A program made the position numbers and the translations under genes. From assembly GCA_949825025.1 (NCBI GenBank), contig OX463781.1, positions 37,907,950-37,971,949 of the forward strand: DNA of 64,000 nt. The letters are read 5' to 3'. Below the pieces are notes generated by a model. The model was not told the origin of the DNA. It did not search any database and saw nothing but the letters and a program-made list of their open reading frames with translations. Below, piece after piece: positions 10,545 through 22,022 of this stretch. This stretch comes from Siphlonurus alternatus (lineage: Eukaryota > Arthropoda > Insecta > Ephemeroptera > Siphlonuridae). How positions within the stretch are numbered: the first letter of the stretch is position 1; each line of letters begins with the position of its first letter.

Positions 10545-10910
10545 AAAGTAGAGATAACACGGATCAGCTGGCCCAATGCTAAAAAATCCTATTCATAAAA
10601 ATTATGAACAAAATATAAAATGTTCTCCTCTACATCCCCTATCGGTAGGTAAAATATCAGGTATACAAAAACGAGCTAGTTTTCGAGTTATCAATTTTTA
10701 AAGTTTACTAATTTAACATGGAAATTCCATTTCTTCATATTAAATTAGAGAACTTTAAAAATTAATTGCTCGAAAACTAGCTCGTTTTTGTATACCTGAT
10801 ATTTTACCTACTGATAGGTGATGTAGAGGAGAACATTTTAAATTGTTTTCATAATTTTTATGAATGGGATTTTTTTAGCATTGGGCCAGCTGATCCGTAT
10901 TATCTCTACC
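10545..10910. mobile_element. MITE family G, copy 1
   Basis: A full palindrome. GTAGAGATAACACGGATCAG at the left pairs with CTGATCCGTATTATCTCTAC at the right. Inner arms carry GTTCTCCTCTACATCCCCTA and ATCAGGTATACAAAAACGAG in inverted orientation. The nearest relative is the copy at 50061-50434. Confidence 0.9.
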
Positions 10911-10911
10911 A

Positions 10912-11035
10912 TAAGGCACTTGGCCGCGAATGTGAGGGATGTGGGTTCGTGTACCACCTCGGCGAGACTATTAAAATTTTCTGACAATTTTTTTTCTTAC
11001 CTTGGCGGGTAAACACGGTTGGGTTTAAAATAACT
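10912..11035 (+). mobile_element. tRNA-like fragment (B-box bearing, SINE-like)
   Basis: GGATGTGGGTTCGTGTACCACC resembles a tRNA T-arm and B box with a stem of about 5 bp. TGGCCGCGAATG upstream could be a decayed D-arm. No complete cloverleaf can be drawn, so this is not a functional tRNA gene. It resembles the B-box segments at 37640-37760 and 44885-44990, both of which are followed by AAAATTTT. Confidence 0.45.
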
Positions 11036-12019
11036 ATATATATATATTATATATATTTATATTGTATTCAAAGTTTCTAAACAAAATACCTTTATTAAAA
11101 AAAATTGCAATTCATATAATTAATGGAATGTTGAAATTGATTTATAATGAATCCCCACAGTTCTCTTGACCTAAAAATTAGTTTAATATATTGACTATTG
11201 ATTTCTTTATTAAAACTCGGTTGGAATTTTTATGAGATTTTTATATTACGTTCCAACGATAAAAGATATTACTGGAATTTGCAGTGGCTCTTGATTTTTC
11301 ATAAATGCTATAAAATGCTTCAAATGTCAATAAAATACCTATGATAATTATATACTTTTTCATATTATAATTTATATCCTTAACAGATTTCACTTGCTTT
11401 GTTATTTTTTCCCATAGAATCTAAAAATACTTTAACTAAGTAAACTTATTTTATCAATGCTCTGATGCACTGAAAACCTTACGTAATTACCACGATAAAA
11501 ATAATATCAATTTAATGAACTAGTTAATAGTTACCAGTTCATGTAGATCTTTTTATATATAATAATTAAGACTATCAAATAAAAATAAGTATGAATCCTA
11601 ATTAATTTTATAGATTTATTAATATGATTTCATAATAATTTTTATAGTATTTTCAACTATATACAAGAATTGCACTGTTATATTTTCATTAAATTGATGG
11701 CATTTATGCAATGTTAATTACATAAATTTTCAAGTGCAACTATTGATATATAAGTTTATAAATTTAATTAAATTATTTCAGATTTAATATATCATAGTGA
11801 TATATAAAAAAAATTTCTTTGGACTTAATAACTATTTACCAAAATGAGCAACAAATGAAAGATTTAAAACGCCATGTTTTCTAAAAATACTACTATCTTT
11901 TTAATCTTCAGAATATTTGCGGCGTATAATGGAACTCACGTGATTTAAGGACCTGTTCTTTTTTTGAAGCACGTCAGAAAATGAAAAAAAAAAAAAAAAT
12001 GGGTGTTGTAATTCCCGAG
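11036..12019. other. AT-rich, putative intron with possible microexon
   Basis: Mostly AT-rich sequence. The block 11912-11939 (acceptor TTTAATCTTCAG|, donor CAC|GTGATT) would encode YLRRIMEL and is phase-compatible with 6000-6057 and 12020-12175. It would leave an 80-base intron with a poly-A run and weak acceptor context, so it remains a suggestion. Confidence 0.3.
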
Positions 12020-12175
12020 GGTGAAACAAGGAATGATATTGAGTCCATCTAAGTCCAGTATTGCCCTCCACAGTGCTCTAATGAATCTTGCAGAGCCGTG
12101 GCAGAAAGCCAGGGGCATGACAGAACAATTTTTACTGAAAGCCGCAGAGTTGAAACTTTCAAAATTGCGTGCCGA
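12020..12175 (+). CDS. Candidate internal exon of plus-strand gene 1
   Basis: Open for 51 codons in one frame and closed by a strong donor (GCCGA|GTGAGT). The peptide is helical and charged: SSIALHSALMNLAEPWQKAR, then GMTEQFLLKAAELKLSKLRA. Its composition is unlike the N/I/Y-rich chance frames around it. The start is uncertain: acceptors at CCCGAG|G (12019), AACAAG|GA (12030) and TCTAAG|TCC (12043) are all usable, and none has a strong pyrimidine tract. The end phase is 2. The next exon (16976) supplies one base, which makes GAC. I recognise no domain; the sequence suggests helices. This is one of the more convincing coding blocks in the window. Confidence 0.55.
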
Positions 12176-12565
12176 GTGAGTAGATCCAGTTTCTAATGTT
12201 TCCGATGGAATAATGGATACATGCTTTATAATTTATAAAGTAATAATTTAATAAAATTTAAATAAGTTATTATGCTTTAATTATTGCAATGCTAAAGATT
12301 TTTTTAGATTTATTGAAAGAAAATGTAATTGGGATAATTTTGTATACGTCATTGCAGTTTAGTGATAATTTTTTTCCTTATTCTTCTTCTTCTAACTCTT
12401 GAAATTTTGGTTTATCACACCGTTTTACATATTAATATGATTCGCATAAGTGAGGCATATATAACTAATTTTTCAAAGGATACTAAGTAAAAAATGAAAA
12501 AAAAAGAAAAAAAAAAGAAAAGAATGAAACTGAAATCGTTTAATGAAGCAGAGAATAAAGTGACT

Positions 12566-13502
<937 letters not shown>

Positions 13503-13665
13503 TAAGGTAGATTTTCATGAACGACAACGGCAATGCGACGTGATTTTGACTTAACTACGATGATATTTCTTTTTTAATCGTCAAAATCATTTGGCTGCCA
13601 ATGGATTTTACAGCAAGTGCGCATTTATCGCTTTGCAAGTTGGAAATCACTCATAAATATCAACC
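13503..13665. mobile_element. MITE family D, degraded copy
   Basis: The words CGACAACGGCAATGCGACG, GATTTTGACTTAA, CAATGGATTTTACAGCAAGT and GCGCATTTATCGC match family D, but the terminal repeats have decayed. Confidence 0.6.
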
Positions 13666-14147
13666 TATAGAAATATTTTAATTTTACAGAATATTTTCAC
13701 ATGAAAATGACTTTTATTATTTAAATTTTAGAAAATAAAATAAATAAAAATAGCTTGTTTCCATGTTGTATATTATATACAATATTCATTTCTCTGTGTG
13801 TCAAATGAAAAAAAAAATCCAACTATTTGAACAATATTTTCATCATGTCCCTATTATGTTAATATTTATAGACATCACGTATTATTTCAAAGCTCGTGAG
13901 TATAATCCGACAGGTAAAATTACTATTCATATTAAGGGAGATTTTTATATATAAAAATGTAGCTCATATGGCTTTGCAACATCGCCCTTGTTACTTAACG
14001 TGTCAAATATTATTTGGCTGCTTTAATGTCAAATTCATTAAAATTTAGGTGTAAAATAAATATACAAAACTTAATTCATTCAAACTTTTTGCAATATTTA
14101 CAATATTATACTTATATATTAATATATTACCATGTTACACCCTATGA
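13666..14147. other. AT-rich, putative intron
   Basis: Nothing recognised. Confidence 0.4.
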
Positions 14148-14455
14148 GCTTGGAGCTCGCAGCAGGGTAATAGGTAGGGATTAAGATAGGGAAAAGATGG
14201 TGGCCAAGGCCTGTTACGCGTCCCAGCATTCACTGATGGGAGACTATAAGGGAACCGTGGAAAACCTCAGTCAGGATGGACAACTCTACATTTTATCAAT
14301 GGGACAAAGTGATGTCCAAACCCGGGGAACATCACACAAATGCACTAACAAGAAAGAGATTGAAAATTAAGGGAGATGAATTTACCCAAGAGAAGGAGCA
14401 ACGTAATTTGTACTTGAAACGGTCACTAATCTAAGTACTAGTCACGCTCAAAATT
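14148..14455 (-). mobile_element. 5S-derived SINE
   Basis: Read on the minus strand, it starts with a decayed 5S C-box region (GAGCGTGACTAGTACTTAGA, TTAGTGACC). It continues through the family body and ends at CGAGCTCCAAGCTC. The 5S-like head is present but cut short compared with 28330-28505 and 38188-38505. Confidence 0.7.
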
Positions 14456-14990
14456 ACATAATAAAAATTTATTGATATATTATTTTTACCAAGCTTTTGT
14501 TTTTTAATGACATGGAATTCCATTAAATTAAATAAAAGGACAGAGTTATGACAGATATTTGATTTCACGTCAAACTCGTTGTTTGATGACATAGGTGTTC
14601 AAAAATACACAAAGCTTCATTTTAAATTTTATCCATGCAATACAAAATCAGAGAAAAGGAAAAAATGGTTTGATTAATATATTCTGAAACTAATGTTTTT
14701 AATAACATAGATTTCAATCCAAATTAAAAAAAACTATACCTCATTATTTATGATGCCTTACATATTTATTGTTTTTCTTAAAAATAAATAAAACTAACAT
14801 TACTTTTACACCACAGGACGGAAGTTACAAATTTAAAATTTACAAGTTTAAATGTTTAAATCAAACATTTAATGGGGCTATAGCGTCGTGGAGAGAAATT
14901 CAAGTTTGGAAGGTTAAAAAAGAAGAACCCATCTCAACATTCTTCATGCATAAAAAGGATGAAAATGTCCACAAATTATATCAGATAACC
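14456..14990. other. AT-rich, putative intron
   Basis: The open frame that begins near 14769 spans plain AT-rich DNA and then runs into a MITE. It is not supported as a gene. Confidence 0.4.
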
Positions 14991-15379
14991 CTAGTTGAAA
15001 AATTACGTCTTCAACTCATCATTTACACGTCTAAACCTAAAATGGGTGCGATTCATGAAGCAGTTAGCCAGGTTTCTAACCACGTTTAACTATACCTGTT
15101 CTACGTGTTAGACCAACCAAACTAAATGTGGCTAGAACCCTGGCTAACTGCTTCGTGAATCGCGCCCAATATTTTTATCTCTAAAACACATCTTATTTCT
15201 TCTTCGCTCAAAGTGAGGATGAGAAGACCAAATTTCCAAAATTCTATGTTCAATTAAGAAGAGGACAAAAATATGTAATCTTGTCGTTTTCTTCTAATAA
15301 AATGGTGCAAAATTGGAGGGAATTAAACTAGGAGAGAGCTTAATAGCGAAGAAAATATCAAATTTTATTTCAACTTGGG
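14991..15379 (+). mobile_element. MITE family A, copy 5, with nested family B
   Basis: Forward copy from CCCTAGTTGAAAAATTACGTC to AAATTTTATTTCAACTTGGG. It is interrupted at 15046-15170 by a family B palindrome, after ACGTCTAAACCTAAAA. The outer halves rejoin to the normal family consensus. Confidence 0.85.
15046..15170. mobile_element. MITE family B, nested copy 1
   Basis: A near-perfect palindrome. GGGTGCGATTCATGAAGCAG at the left pairs with CTGCTTCGTGAATCGCGCCC at the right. The inner word CAGGTTTCTAACCACGTTTA pairs with the TAAATGTGGCTAGAA side. Confidence 0.9.
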
Positions 15380-15468
15380 AATGTTCATGGTTTCTTGAGT
15401 TGTACATAAATTAAAACTTTCGGTACGTACCGTGCTATATAGTAAAAATCACATTTGAGAATCATTTT

Positions 15469-15614
15469 TCACCCCTCTCGCAACCCTGCAGGATAGTAAT
15501 ATGAGCCTTGTGGACGATTTTCGTAGCTGACGCGAGGTATACCAAATAAATTCTGTAAGAGGATGGAATAAATCTTGGTGTACTCACTCTCATTGAATTG
15601 TTCACTCAAAGACT
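15469..15614 (-). CDS. Candidate terminal exon, minus-strand gene 3
   Basis: On the minus strand the acceptor (TTGTTTTTAAATTGATGTAAAAG|) is followed by two leading bases and 47 codons, then TGA. The peptide reads SLSEQFNESEYTKIYSILL, then QNLFGIPRVSYENRPQGSYY and a short tail ending GLREG. It is rich in charged, aromatic, Gly and Pro residues, which chance frames here are not. It is too short for a usual ORF cutoff. If both are real, it sits on the opposite strand inside the large intron (12176-16975) of gene 1, a nested arrangement. A competing plus-strand reading has a fine acceptor at 15497 but stops after 12 codons. I do not recognise the family, and no upstream exon was identified. Confidence 0.5.
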
Positions 15615-16585
15615 CTTTTACATCAATTTAAAAACAACAAATAAAGGAATTAAAAATCTTTTCATATTTTTAAATAAATAAATTATGTTTTTAACTATTT
15701 CTACAAAAGTATTGCGTAAGTACATGCTTTTTGCCGTTGTAAATAATTCTTCATACAATTATATTTAAAATAAGCTTTGTCTTTAGAATTGTACATTGTA
15801 CATTTATTCATTTATGTAATGTTTCTTTTACATTAATATAAAAATATATAAATATTTAGAAAATATTATATATACCAAGTATTAAAAACATAGTGAAACA
15901 TCAGAGATATTGAATAAAAATATATATTGCACGGTCTTTGGTAAAGGACATACAGTATAGATATTGTTTGATGTATATTCTTCATTGGAGATCTGTAATA
16001 TTTATTTTGAAATACATCACACAGATTTTGCTCTCACAACTTCTTTTACGAGAAGCTTTTGTCAGATGCTTTCAATTGAACATTTTATATGCCTCGCTAG
16101 TCAGTATTGTATGTTTTGTATTTTCACTTATATAACTACACACAATGTACTAGAAATGAAAAGTCAATATTGAATATTCTGATTTGCCTTTGAAATAAAA
16201 ATGTTTTTTTTTTTATATAAACAAAAAGTTCATAAGGATTTGAAGAATTATTGAAAAAAAATATTAACTGAAAAATTAAAGTATAAGATATTAATAAATT
16301 ATTTAAATGAGGCATATTTAAGATTTTTTTTTTTTTTTTTTTTTTTGTTTTTTTTAGAAAAAAGCAATGTTTTTTTTTATTATTATTATATTAATTCACT
16401 AACTCTTTTTCTACCACTTAAATATCTATGACAACTTTTCCGGACATGTATTGTAAAAGTTGAAAATTGGTACTTGCCAGCAAATTAAACGTATTATGCA
16501 ACTATATGGTAATAAAAATATAATTATATTTTTGTAATCAAACTATTGTGTCTATTGTCAATAAGACCAATTTACGGAAGATACA
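15615..16585. other. AT-rich, putative intron
   Basis: Two overlapping frames near 15940-16170 are open but lack splice or start support. A T run lies at 16325-16346. Nothing is recognised. Confidence 0.4.
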
Positions 16586-16872
16586 ATTCACAGTATACTT
16601 TTAGATGCTTAATTAGTTTCATTACTTTATGTCAGTACAAAATTGTTCCAATTTCGTCTTACATCCAGCACTTTTGACCTATAAAGCACTTAATCTAAGT
16701 ACAAATTTGGTACTGAGAGTCAGTTTTTTTTAGTCTCTTTTTTCAGTAACAAATTTGTATTTAGATTAAGTGTTTTATAGGTCAAAATTGCTGGATGTAA
16801 GACGAAATTGGAACAATTTTGTACTGACATAAATTACTGAATATAATTCAGCATCTAAAATTTTAGTGTGAA
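16586..16872. mobile_element. Palindromic MITE (family H)
   Basis: Arms of about 125 bases are inverted around 16715-16744. GTCAGTACAAAATTGTTCCA at the left matches TGGAACAATTTTGTACTGAC at the right, and TCGTCTTACATCCAGC matches GCTGGATGTAAGACGA. Outer words (TTTTAGATGCT, AGCATCTAAAA) extend the pairing. One copy seen. Confidence 0.85.
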
Positions 16873-16975
16873 TATATGCATGGTTTGTTTATACACTCAA
16901 GCATTGCAAGCACAGACCGAGGTCCAGGACGCTTTAAGGCTGGTCACTTCTCTGCCGACTCATATCGAACGACAG

Positions 16976-17057
16976 CATGTACGATGATATGAATCACATA
17001 TTCGAATTGGTTCAGATCTTATTTCCAGAGGTTTCCACGAACAATGTTATAAAGAAT
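16976..17057 (+). CDS. Candidate internal exon of plus-strand gene 1
   Basis: Acceptor CACTTCTCTGCCGACTC...GACAG| has a reasonable pyrimidine stretch, and the donor AAGAAT|GTGAGT is strong. One leading base completes the GA left by exon 12020-12175 to GAC. The 27 codons MYDDMNHIFELVQILFPEVS and TNNVIKN are open, and the end phase is 0. That fits the start of 20238-20396. The upstream 70 bases are open in another frame (TEVQDALRLVTSLPTHIERQ), which ends in TGA at 16984-16986. This rival reading is possible, but it gives no phase-compatible donor. Confidence 0.5.
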
Positions 17058-17127
17058 GTGAGTAATTTATAATGAAAGTAGCATCATGTTTCAATGTGTA
17101 TGTATTGAGTTCAAATAGACCACACCT

Positions 17128-17528
17128 GAATTGCAATAAATTTCATCTTTTGTTCGCTATTACGCTCTCTGCTCGTCTAATTCCCTCTTATTTTGTACCA
17201 TTTTAGAGGAAAGAAGAGGGAAAAATACGAGATTATGTCTTTTCTCCTCTTCTTAAGCATAAAATATTAGAAATATTGGGTGCGATTCACGAAGTAGTTG
17301 GCCAAGTTTCTAACCACGTTTAACTATACCTGTTTTACGTGTTCAACCACCCTAGTTAAAGTGGTTAAATTAAAATGTGGTTAGAAACCTGGCTAGCTGT
17401 TTCATGAATTGTCTCTATTTCATCCTCACTTTGTGAGCGAAGAGAAAACAAGATAATATGTTGTAGAGGTAAAAAGATTAAGTTTAAACGTCAAAGGATG
17501 AATTGAAGACGTAATTTTTCATCTAGGG
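17128..17528 (-). mobile_element. MITE family A, copy 6, with nested family B
   Basis: Reverse copy, starting near CCTGAATTGCAATAAATTTC and ending at TTTTTCATCTAGGGC. It is split at about 17277-17414 by a family B palindrome, at a different internal site from copy 5. Confidence 0.85.
17277..17414. mobile_element. MITE family B, nested copy 2
   Basis: GGGTGCGATTCACGAAGTAG at the left pairs with CTAGCTGTTTCATGAATTG at the right. More diverged than copy 1. Confidence 0.85.
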
Positions 17529-17667
17529 CACCTTGTATGTATAACAAAGAGGTATTTAAAATTAGTTAATTACCTGAAATTAATTTTTAATTAATTATCT
17601 TATTCTTCACAAAATTTCAACAAAACAAATTTTATCATATTATTATATCTTTCCAAAGGATGCATTA

Positions 17668-17812
17668 ATGGCCGTAAGTTGCAGCCATCTTATCCTAAAA
17701 AAATCGGAGAAATATCCGAGAAATTTAATGTTAATTAGTAAATAATCCATGGATATTCCTCAGATTATTCTCGCGGATAGGTGGCTGCAACTTTTTACGA
17801 CCATTAAAGTTA
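17668..17812. mobile_element. Palindromic MITE family I, copy 1
   Basis: ATGGCCGTAAGTTGCAGCCA at the left pairs with TGGCTGCAACTTTTTACGACCAT at the right. Inner words are ATCCGAGAAATTTAATGTTA and AGTAAATAATCC. The sister copy lies at 54311-54449. Confidence 0.9.
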
Positions 17813-18257
17813 GATTTATTTTGAAGATAGATAGAAGAAACTTATATCAACTTTGACGATAGTGACACAATTTTTATTTCGCAATTCAATATATTTTTAT
17901 ATATATATACCTTGAGACACCATTGAAATTTTGAGTATACAAATATTAAATTTTATTATTACATTTTTTTTTTCATTTTTTCATGACGATAACTCATTTA
18001 CTTCAATTGCAAATGGTTACTGCTTTATTCAGAAGGTAACAAGACAAATATTGAAAGCCAATGTCAAAACTTTCAAGAAATTGTGCTGACAAGGCAATTT
18101 TTCTTCCTACGTTCTATCAATAAGAGGGAAGTTAAAAAAAATGAGAAATCAGAAGCAAGCTTACATTTTTACATAATTTATACTAACATAATGTTAAAAA
18201 AAATATGTTATTTTATGTGTGGATGATGAGGATTGAAAGGATTGATTTTTCTAACTT
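17813..18257. other. AT-rich, putative intron
   Basis: Nothing recognised. Confidence 0.4.
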
Positions 18258-18413
18258 TGACCACTTGTTAAAAGCAGATCAAATGTATCAAAAAGAAAGA
18301 TCATCCAAGGTGGGACTCGAACCCACACCTTTCCACTTGCCGGGCGGCTGTGTAATCCCGTCGATCTCTTTTGATACATATACATTTTGCTGCTTTTAAC
18401 ATGTGGTCAAATT
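18258..18413 (-). mobile_element. Inverted-repeat element carrying a tRNA T-arm
   Basis: Ends GACCACTTGTTAAAAGCAGA and TGCTTTTAACATGTGGTC are inverted repeats, as are the inner TGTATCAAAAAGAAAGATC and GATCTCTTTTGATACA. The loop, read on the minus strand, holds GGTGTGGGTTCGAGTCCCACC, a perfect T-arm with a B box (GGTTCGAGTCC). The rest of a cloverleaf is not complete, as no acceptor stem pairs. This suggests a tRNA-derived, Pol III-type core inside a foldback structure. Confidence 0.7.
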
Positions 18414-18587
18414 CACGAAAACCAACACCCTTTCATTTTATCTTCAGTGAAATAGAACAATAATAAACTAATTTCATTGTCATGTGTAACAAATATCATG
18501 TAAAACTGTCTTGTAAATTACACAGTTACTGTTAACAATTATTATTATACGAATGGTAAAATATATTAAATTATATTTTCATTACGC

Positions 18588-18590
<3 letters not shown>

Positions 18591-18657
<67 letters not shown>

Positions 18658-18658
18658 T

Positions 18659-18711
<53 letters not shown>

Positions 18712-18723
18712 TGTATATATATA
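18591..18723. repeat. (TA)n microsatellite, two blocks
   Basis: Two TA arrays separated by CTTG at 18657-18660, with a CTG interruption near 18711. Confidence 0.95.
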
Positions 18724-18916
18724 ATTTTAATCAGACATTGTTGAAATAAAATCTTTTCATAATTTTTAATTATAATATTAATTAATATTATTAATTATAA
18801 TATTTAATATGATAATTTTTATCAGTTTATCACTATTTAATTAAGTTTAAAAAAAAAAAAAGATAAAAAATATGAAAGCTAGCTTTGTGGCAAAATTTCT
18901 CTCGTTCTCTTTCGCA
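18724..18916. other. AT-rich, putative intron
   Basis: Nothing recognised. Confidence 0.4.
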
Positions 18917-18938
18917 ATCTCTCTCTCTCTCTCTCTCT

Positions 18939-19008
<70 letters not shown>
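18917..19008. repeat. (CT)n microsatellite
   Basis: About 45 CT units with two TTT interruptions near 18938-18946. Confidence 0.95.
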
Positions 19009-19009
<1 letters not shown>

Positions 19010-19499
19010 TTCCTAAATTGCTGCTTGGTTGCTTGTCACAGCTACGTTATGACACGTCCAGTATGTGTCACTGACTCAAAAAAATCAGATAATTAAACAA
19101 ATATTTCCCTTGGCATTTAATCATATTATAATCATAGGAGTGGCTTTGACGTCCATAGGCTACTTTTAAATTTAATTTCGGGCTACTGTGGGACAAATTC
19201 ACATTGTTTTTAATCAAGGACCGATTCCACGAACGTTTTTCGCAGATCCTTGATCCTTAAAAAAAAATTTAGTGTTTTAAAAACTCCGATTTTAAACACG
19301 TATCGTGTTTCGTTTAATGGGTAAAATCCAAAACGTGTTTTAAAATTTAAACACACTTAAGGCGTTTTCAATAAATAGGTATACAGTGAGACACTTGGTG
19401 AAACAACAATTTGTTATTTTTTGCGTGAGTATCAACGTGCAGTTAGAGTAGGTATAAAGTTCGTGATGTCATTATGTGTAAATTGTACAGAAATATGTT

Positions 19500-19503
<4 letters not shown>
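19009..19503. other. Putative intron, unexplained
   Basis: The segment 19208-19370 has repeated short words (AAACACG, CGTGTTT) that look like a decayed palindromic element, but the arms are not clear. Confidence 0.35.

Positions 19504-19584
<81 letters not shown>
19504..19584. repeat. (TA)n microsatellite
   Basis: About 40 TA units. Confidence 0.95.
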
Positions 19585-19588
<4 letters not shown>

Positions 19589-20237
19589 TTAGCAAAAGTG
19601 TACGTTAAATTAAATTGGATCTTTAAATAAATAAATTTGTTTTATGACTTGATGCACAAATATAATTAGTCAATTATTATTTGAAATTATTTTATCTCTT
19701 TATATTTGGAGTCACAGCTTTGATGTGAAAAGAGAGCGTAGGAATATTCTAAAATTAATCAAAATATTTCTTTGAACCTTTGAACCAAAAGCTTATTGTT
19801 CATAGAGAAAAGAGAGAGAGAGAGAGAAGTACTTATATAAATAAATAAATTATATAAATATAAATAAATATTGTAAATAAATAAGTATAATACTATGAAA
19901 TTTAATACATCTTTTTTTACATTAACATAAAAGTAAATCCCATTAAAATATAATAGTACTGGAAAAAATATTGAAAGCAAGTATTCAATGATATAGTAAA
20001 AATATATATTCGCTAAATCTTATTCTGTAAAATTGCTGTCTTTAATAAACAAATATGCTTTTTAAAAATTCTACAGAAAAAAATAGCAACAATATATTTT
20101 CCATTGTGTCTCATATATAATAAAATCAATACAAAATATATTTTCTTTTGTTTTTATTTTTTTTTTATACAAACATATCTGTAAAAATATCTTTTAATAA
20201 AGTGATACCAAATTGATATTTCTGTAATATGTGAAAG
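19585..20237. other. AT-rich, putative last intron of gene 1
   Basis: Nothing recognised apart from a short GA run near 19809-19828. Confidence 0.4.
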
Positions 20238-20396
20238 CTGCGGTCAGATCTAAGGAAGATCTGGACCAGTGATGTGACCACTGAGATGGAAGAGTACGGT
20301 ATGACAGCTGATCAATACGTCTCTCAGCCACAACCGCAGTATATCCACACTGCAGAGAAGCTTCTTCCGTCTCATTACTGGGATTATGTGGTGTAG
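20238..20396 (+). CDS. Candidate terminal exon of plus-strand gene 1
   Basis: After an acceptor (CTGTAATATGTGAAAG|) the frame is open for 52 codons and ends at TAG (20394-20396). Local GC is near 50 percent against a very AT-rich surround. The peptide starts LRSDLRKIWTSDVTTEMEEY, continues GMTADQYVSQPQPQYIHTAE and ends KLLPSHYWDYVV. It is well mixed, with many acidic, aromatic and His residues. Start phase 0 matches the end of exon 16976-17057. The C-terminal YVV could be a class II PDZ ligand, which is only an inference. I do not recognise the family. With 12020-12175 and 16976-17057 it gives a consistent 131-residue C-terminal part of one protein. Confidence 0.6.
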   Translation: MRSDLRKIWTSDVTTEMEEYGMTADQYVSQPQPQYIHTAEKLLPSHYWDYVV

Positions 20397-21373
20397 TATC
20401 TAACGTATAAACCCAAAGGGAATACTACGAATAGTATAAGATAATTTACAACTCGGGAAATCATGAAAGTTACTCCTGCTATGTTTGCAAACGTTATCTT
20501 GCAGTCAATATGGAAGCGTTATAAACCTTTTTTTTTTTTTTTTTTTGACAAGGCTAGACTGACAAGGGAGGGTATATGGACATGATTTCCACCGATTTTT
20601 ATGAAAATTTCAGGGCTTTTAAGGTCTGCCCATATGATGATAATGGACCTTCAAACTTAACATAACTTTCCACTTTTACTATAGCTCTGGGCCCATTGAA
20701 ATTTCCAGCATAGGGACTACCATGTTAAATTACATTACCCAATTACTGACAGTAGCAATTTTGCTCAAACTTGGTGGGTGGAGAGAGGAGTCATATTAAG
20801 CATATAAGTGGCTGTCATAAGTCATCCTGCAGTAATTTTTACTCTAGCTACTGGCCCAACTTCAGTATTAGACAATTACATAGTAAAATGGCTTAAAAAT
20901 GAAAATTTCAGAATTTTATTGAAATTCACAAATTTCACCTCAGTTTTTCATGCTGATTCTGGTAAAAATAAAGAAAAAATTATTGAGTTATCCCCCAAAA
21001 TTGCAAATCTGAATCTCTTTGTCTATTGAAGCTACTGCTATAGCAATTGAAGCATAATTAGCAACTTTCGTGCTGTTCAGAAGTGTATATCTTGGATCCC
21101 GACCAAATTTACTTGGGTCTTATTTGCTATAGCTGCAGCTTTAATACAGTTTTGTAATTTTGTGGGATATAAATCTACTACATATAATTACATAATATCA
21201 AAAACACAAACATTTATAAGACATTGTTGCAAGTTTAAACTTATGGACCTGTTTTGTGTAATATTGTTTTGTTATGTATGTTTCTTTTTTTTTCAGCAAA
21301 ATCCCATATTGTATTTTTTTGGCGGTTAGGTGTAAGAATGGGCTTGCCTAAACCTCGCCGCAATAATGCAAAT
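20397..21373. other. Downstream of gene 1; dispersed unnamed repeat likely
   Basis: No clear AATAAA close to the stop; one lies near 20967. Parts look similar to other places in the window: CAAAATTGCAAATCTGAATCTC (20999) resembles CTAAAATTGCAAATCTGTATCTC (53911), and GCAGTCAATATGGAAGCG (20502) resembles GCAGTCTATATGGAGGAA (53562). This suggests a diverged dispersed repeat. A strong acceptor-like CTTTTTTTTTCAG ends at 21295 and is followed by a short open frame. That is not enough to call an exon. Confidence 0.35.
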
Positions 21374-21774
21374 TTCTATTCTATTCTATTCTATTCTATT
21401 CTATTCTATTCTATTCTATTCTATTCTATTCTATTCTATTCTATTCTATTCCATTCCATTCCATTCCATTCCATTCCATTCCATTCCATTCCATTCCATT
21501 CCATTCCATTCCATTCCATTCCATTCCATTCCATTCCATTCCATTCCATTCCATTCCATTCCATTCCATTCCATTCCATTCCATTCCATTCCATTCCATT
21601 CCATTCCATTCCATTCCATTCCATTCCATTCCATTCCATTCCATTCCATTCCATTCCATTCCATTCCATTCTATTCCATTCTATTCTATTCTATTCTATT
21701 CTATTCTATTCTATTCTATTCTATTCTATTCTATTCTATTCTATTCTATTCTATTCTATTCTATTCTATTCTAT
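21374..21774. repeat. Compound pentanucleotide satellite (ATTCT)n-(ATTCC)n-(ATTCT)n
   Basis: About 400 bp of 5-bp units. ATTCT units run to about 21449, ATTCC units from about 21450 to 21670, and ATTCT units to about 21773, with one mixed unit at the second border. Open frames on both strands of FYSIL, FHSIP or MEWNG type are artefacts of the 5-bp period. Confidence 0.98.
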
Positions 21775-21907
21775 ACATGTAAGAAGAGCACACAGTGTAT
21801 CAATATCAAAAGAGCTTTGGTTTACCACGTCTTCATAGATTGCGTGGTAACTTATATAAGCAAATCAGGAGTAACGTTAATGGTGTTCAGAGGTGTAAAT
21901 CTTTGGG

Positions 21908-22022
21908 AAGGGGTATTCACAAAGCTTTAAGGCCCGATTTAAGGTCTGATTTTAATCTCAATTTCCATTAATCTATGTCAGAATTTAGTATGCTCTAAAT
22001 CGGGCCTTGCCTTTGATAATTC
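21908..22022. mobile_element. Palindromic MITE related to family N
   Basis: GGGGTATTCACAAAGCTTTA and AAGGCCCGATTTAAGG at the left face CTAAATCGGGCCTTGCCTTTG at the right. It is like the better-preserved copy at 55586-55726. Confidence 0.6.

Noticed and set aside
10261..10546. Ala/Arg/Pro-rich ORFs on both strands
   Set aside because: By-products of the GC-rich palindrome; the two strands encode near-mirror peptides.
18300..18370. A genuine tRNA gene on the minus strand
   Set aside because: Only the T-arm is intact; no acceptor stem or convincing anticodon arm can be paired.
20813..21029. 73-codon plus ORF (MAVISHPAVIFTLATGPTSV)
   Set aside because: No splice or promoter support, and part of it resembles dispersed sequence near 53911.
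21254..21838. 194-codon ORF of FYSIL/FHSIP repeats, and opposite MEWNG repeats
   Set aside because: Artefacts of a 5-bp satellite, which is open in many frames because 5 and 3 are coprime and the units lack stops.
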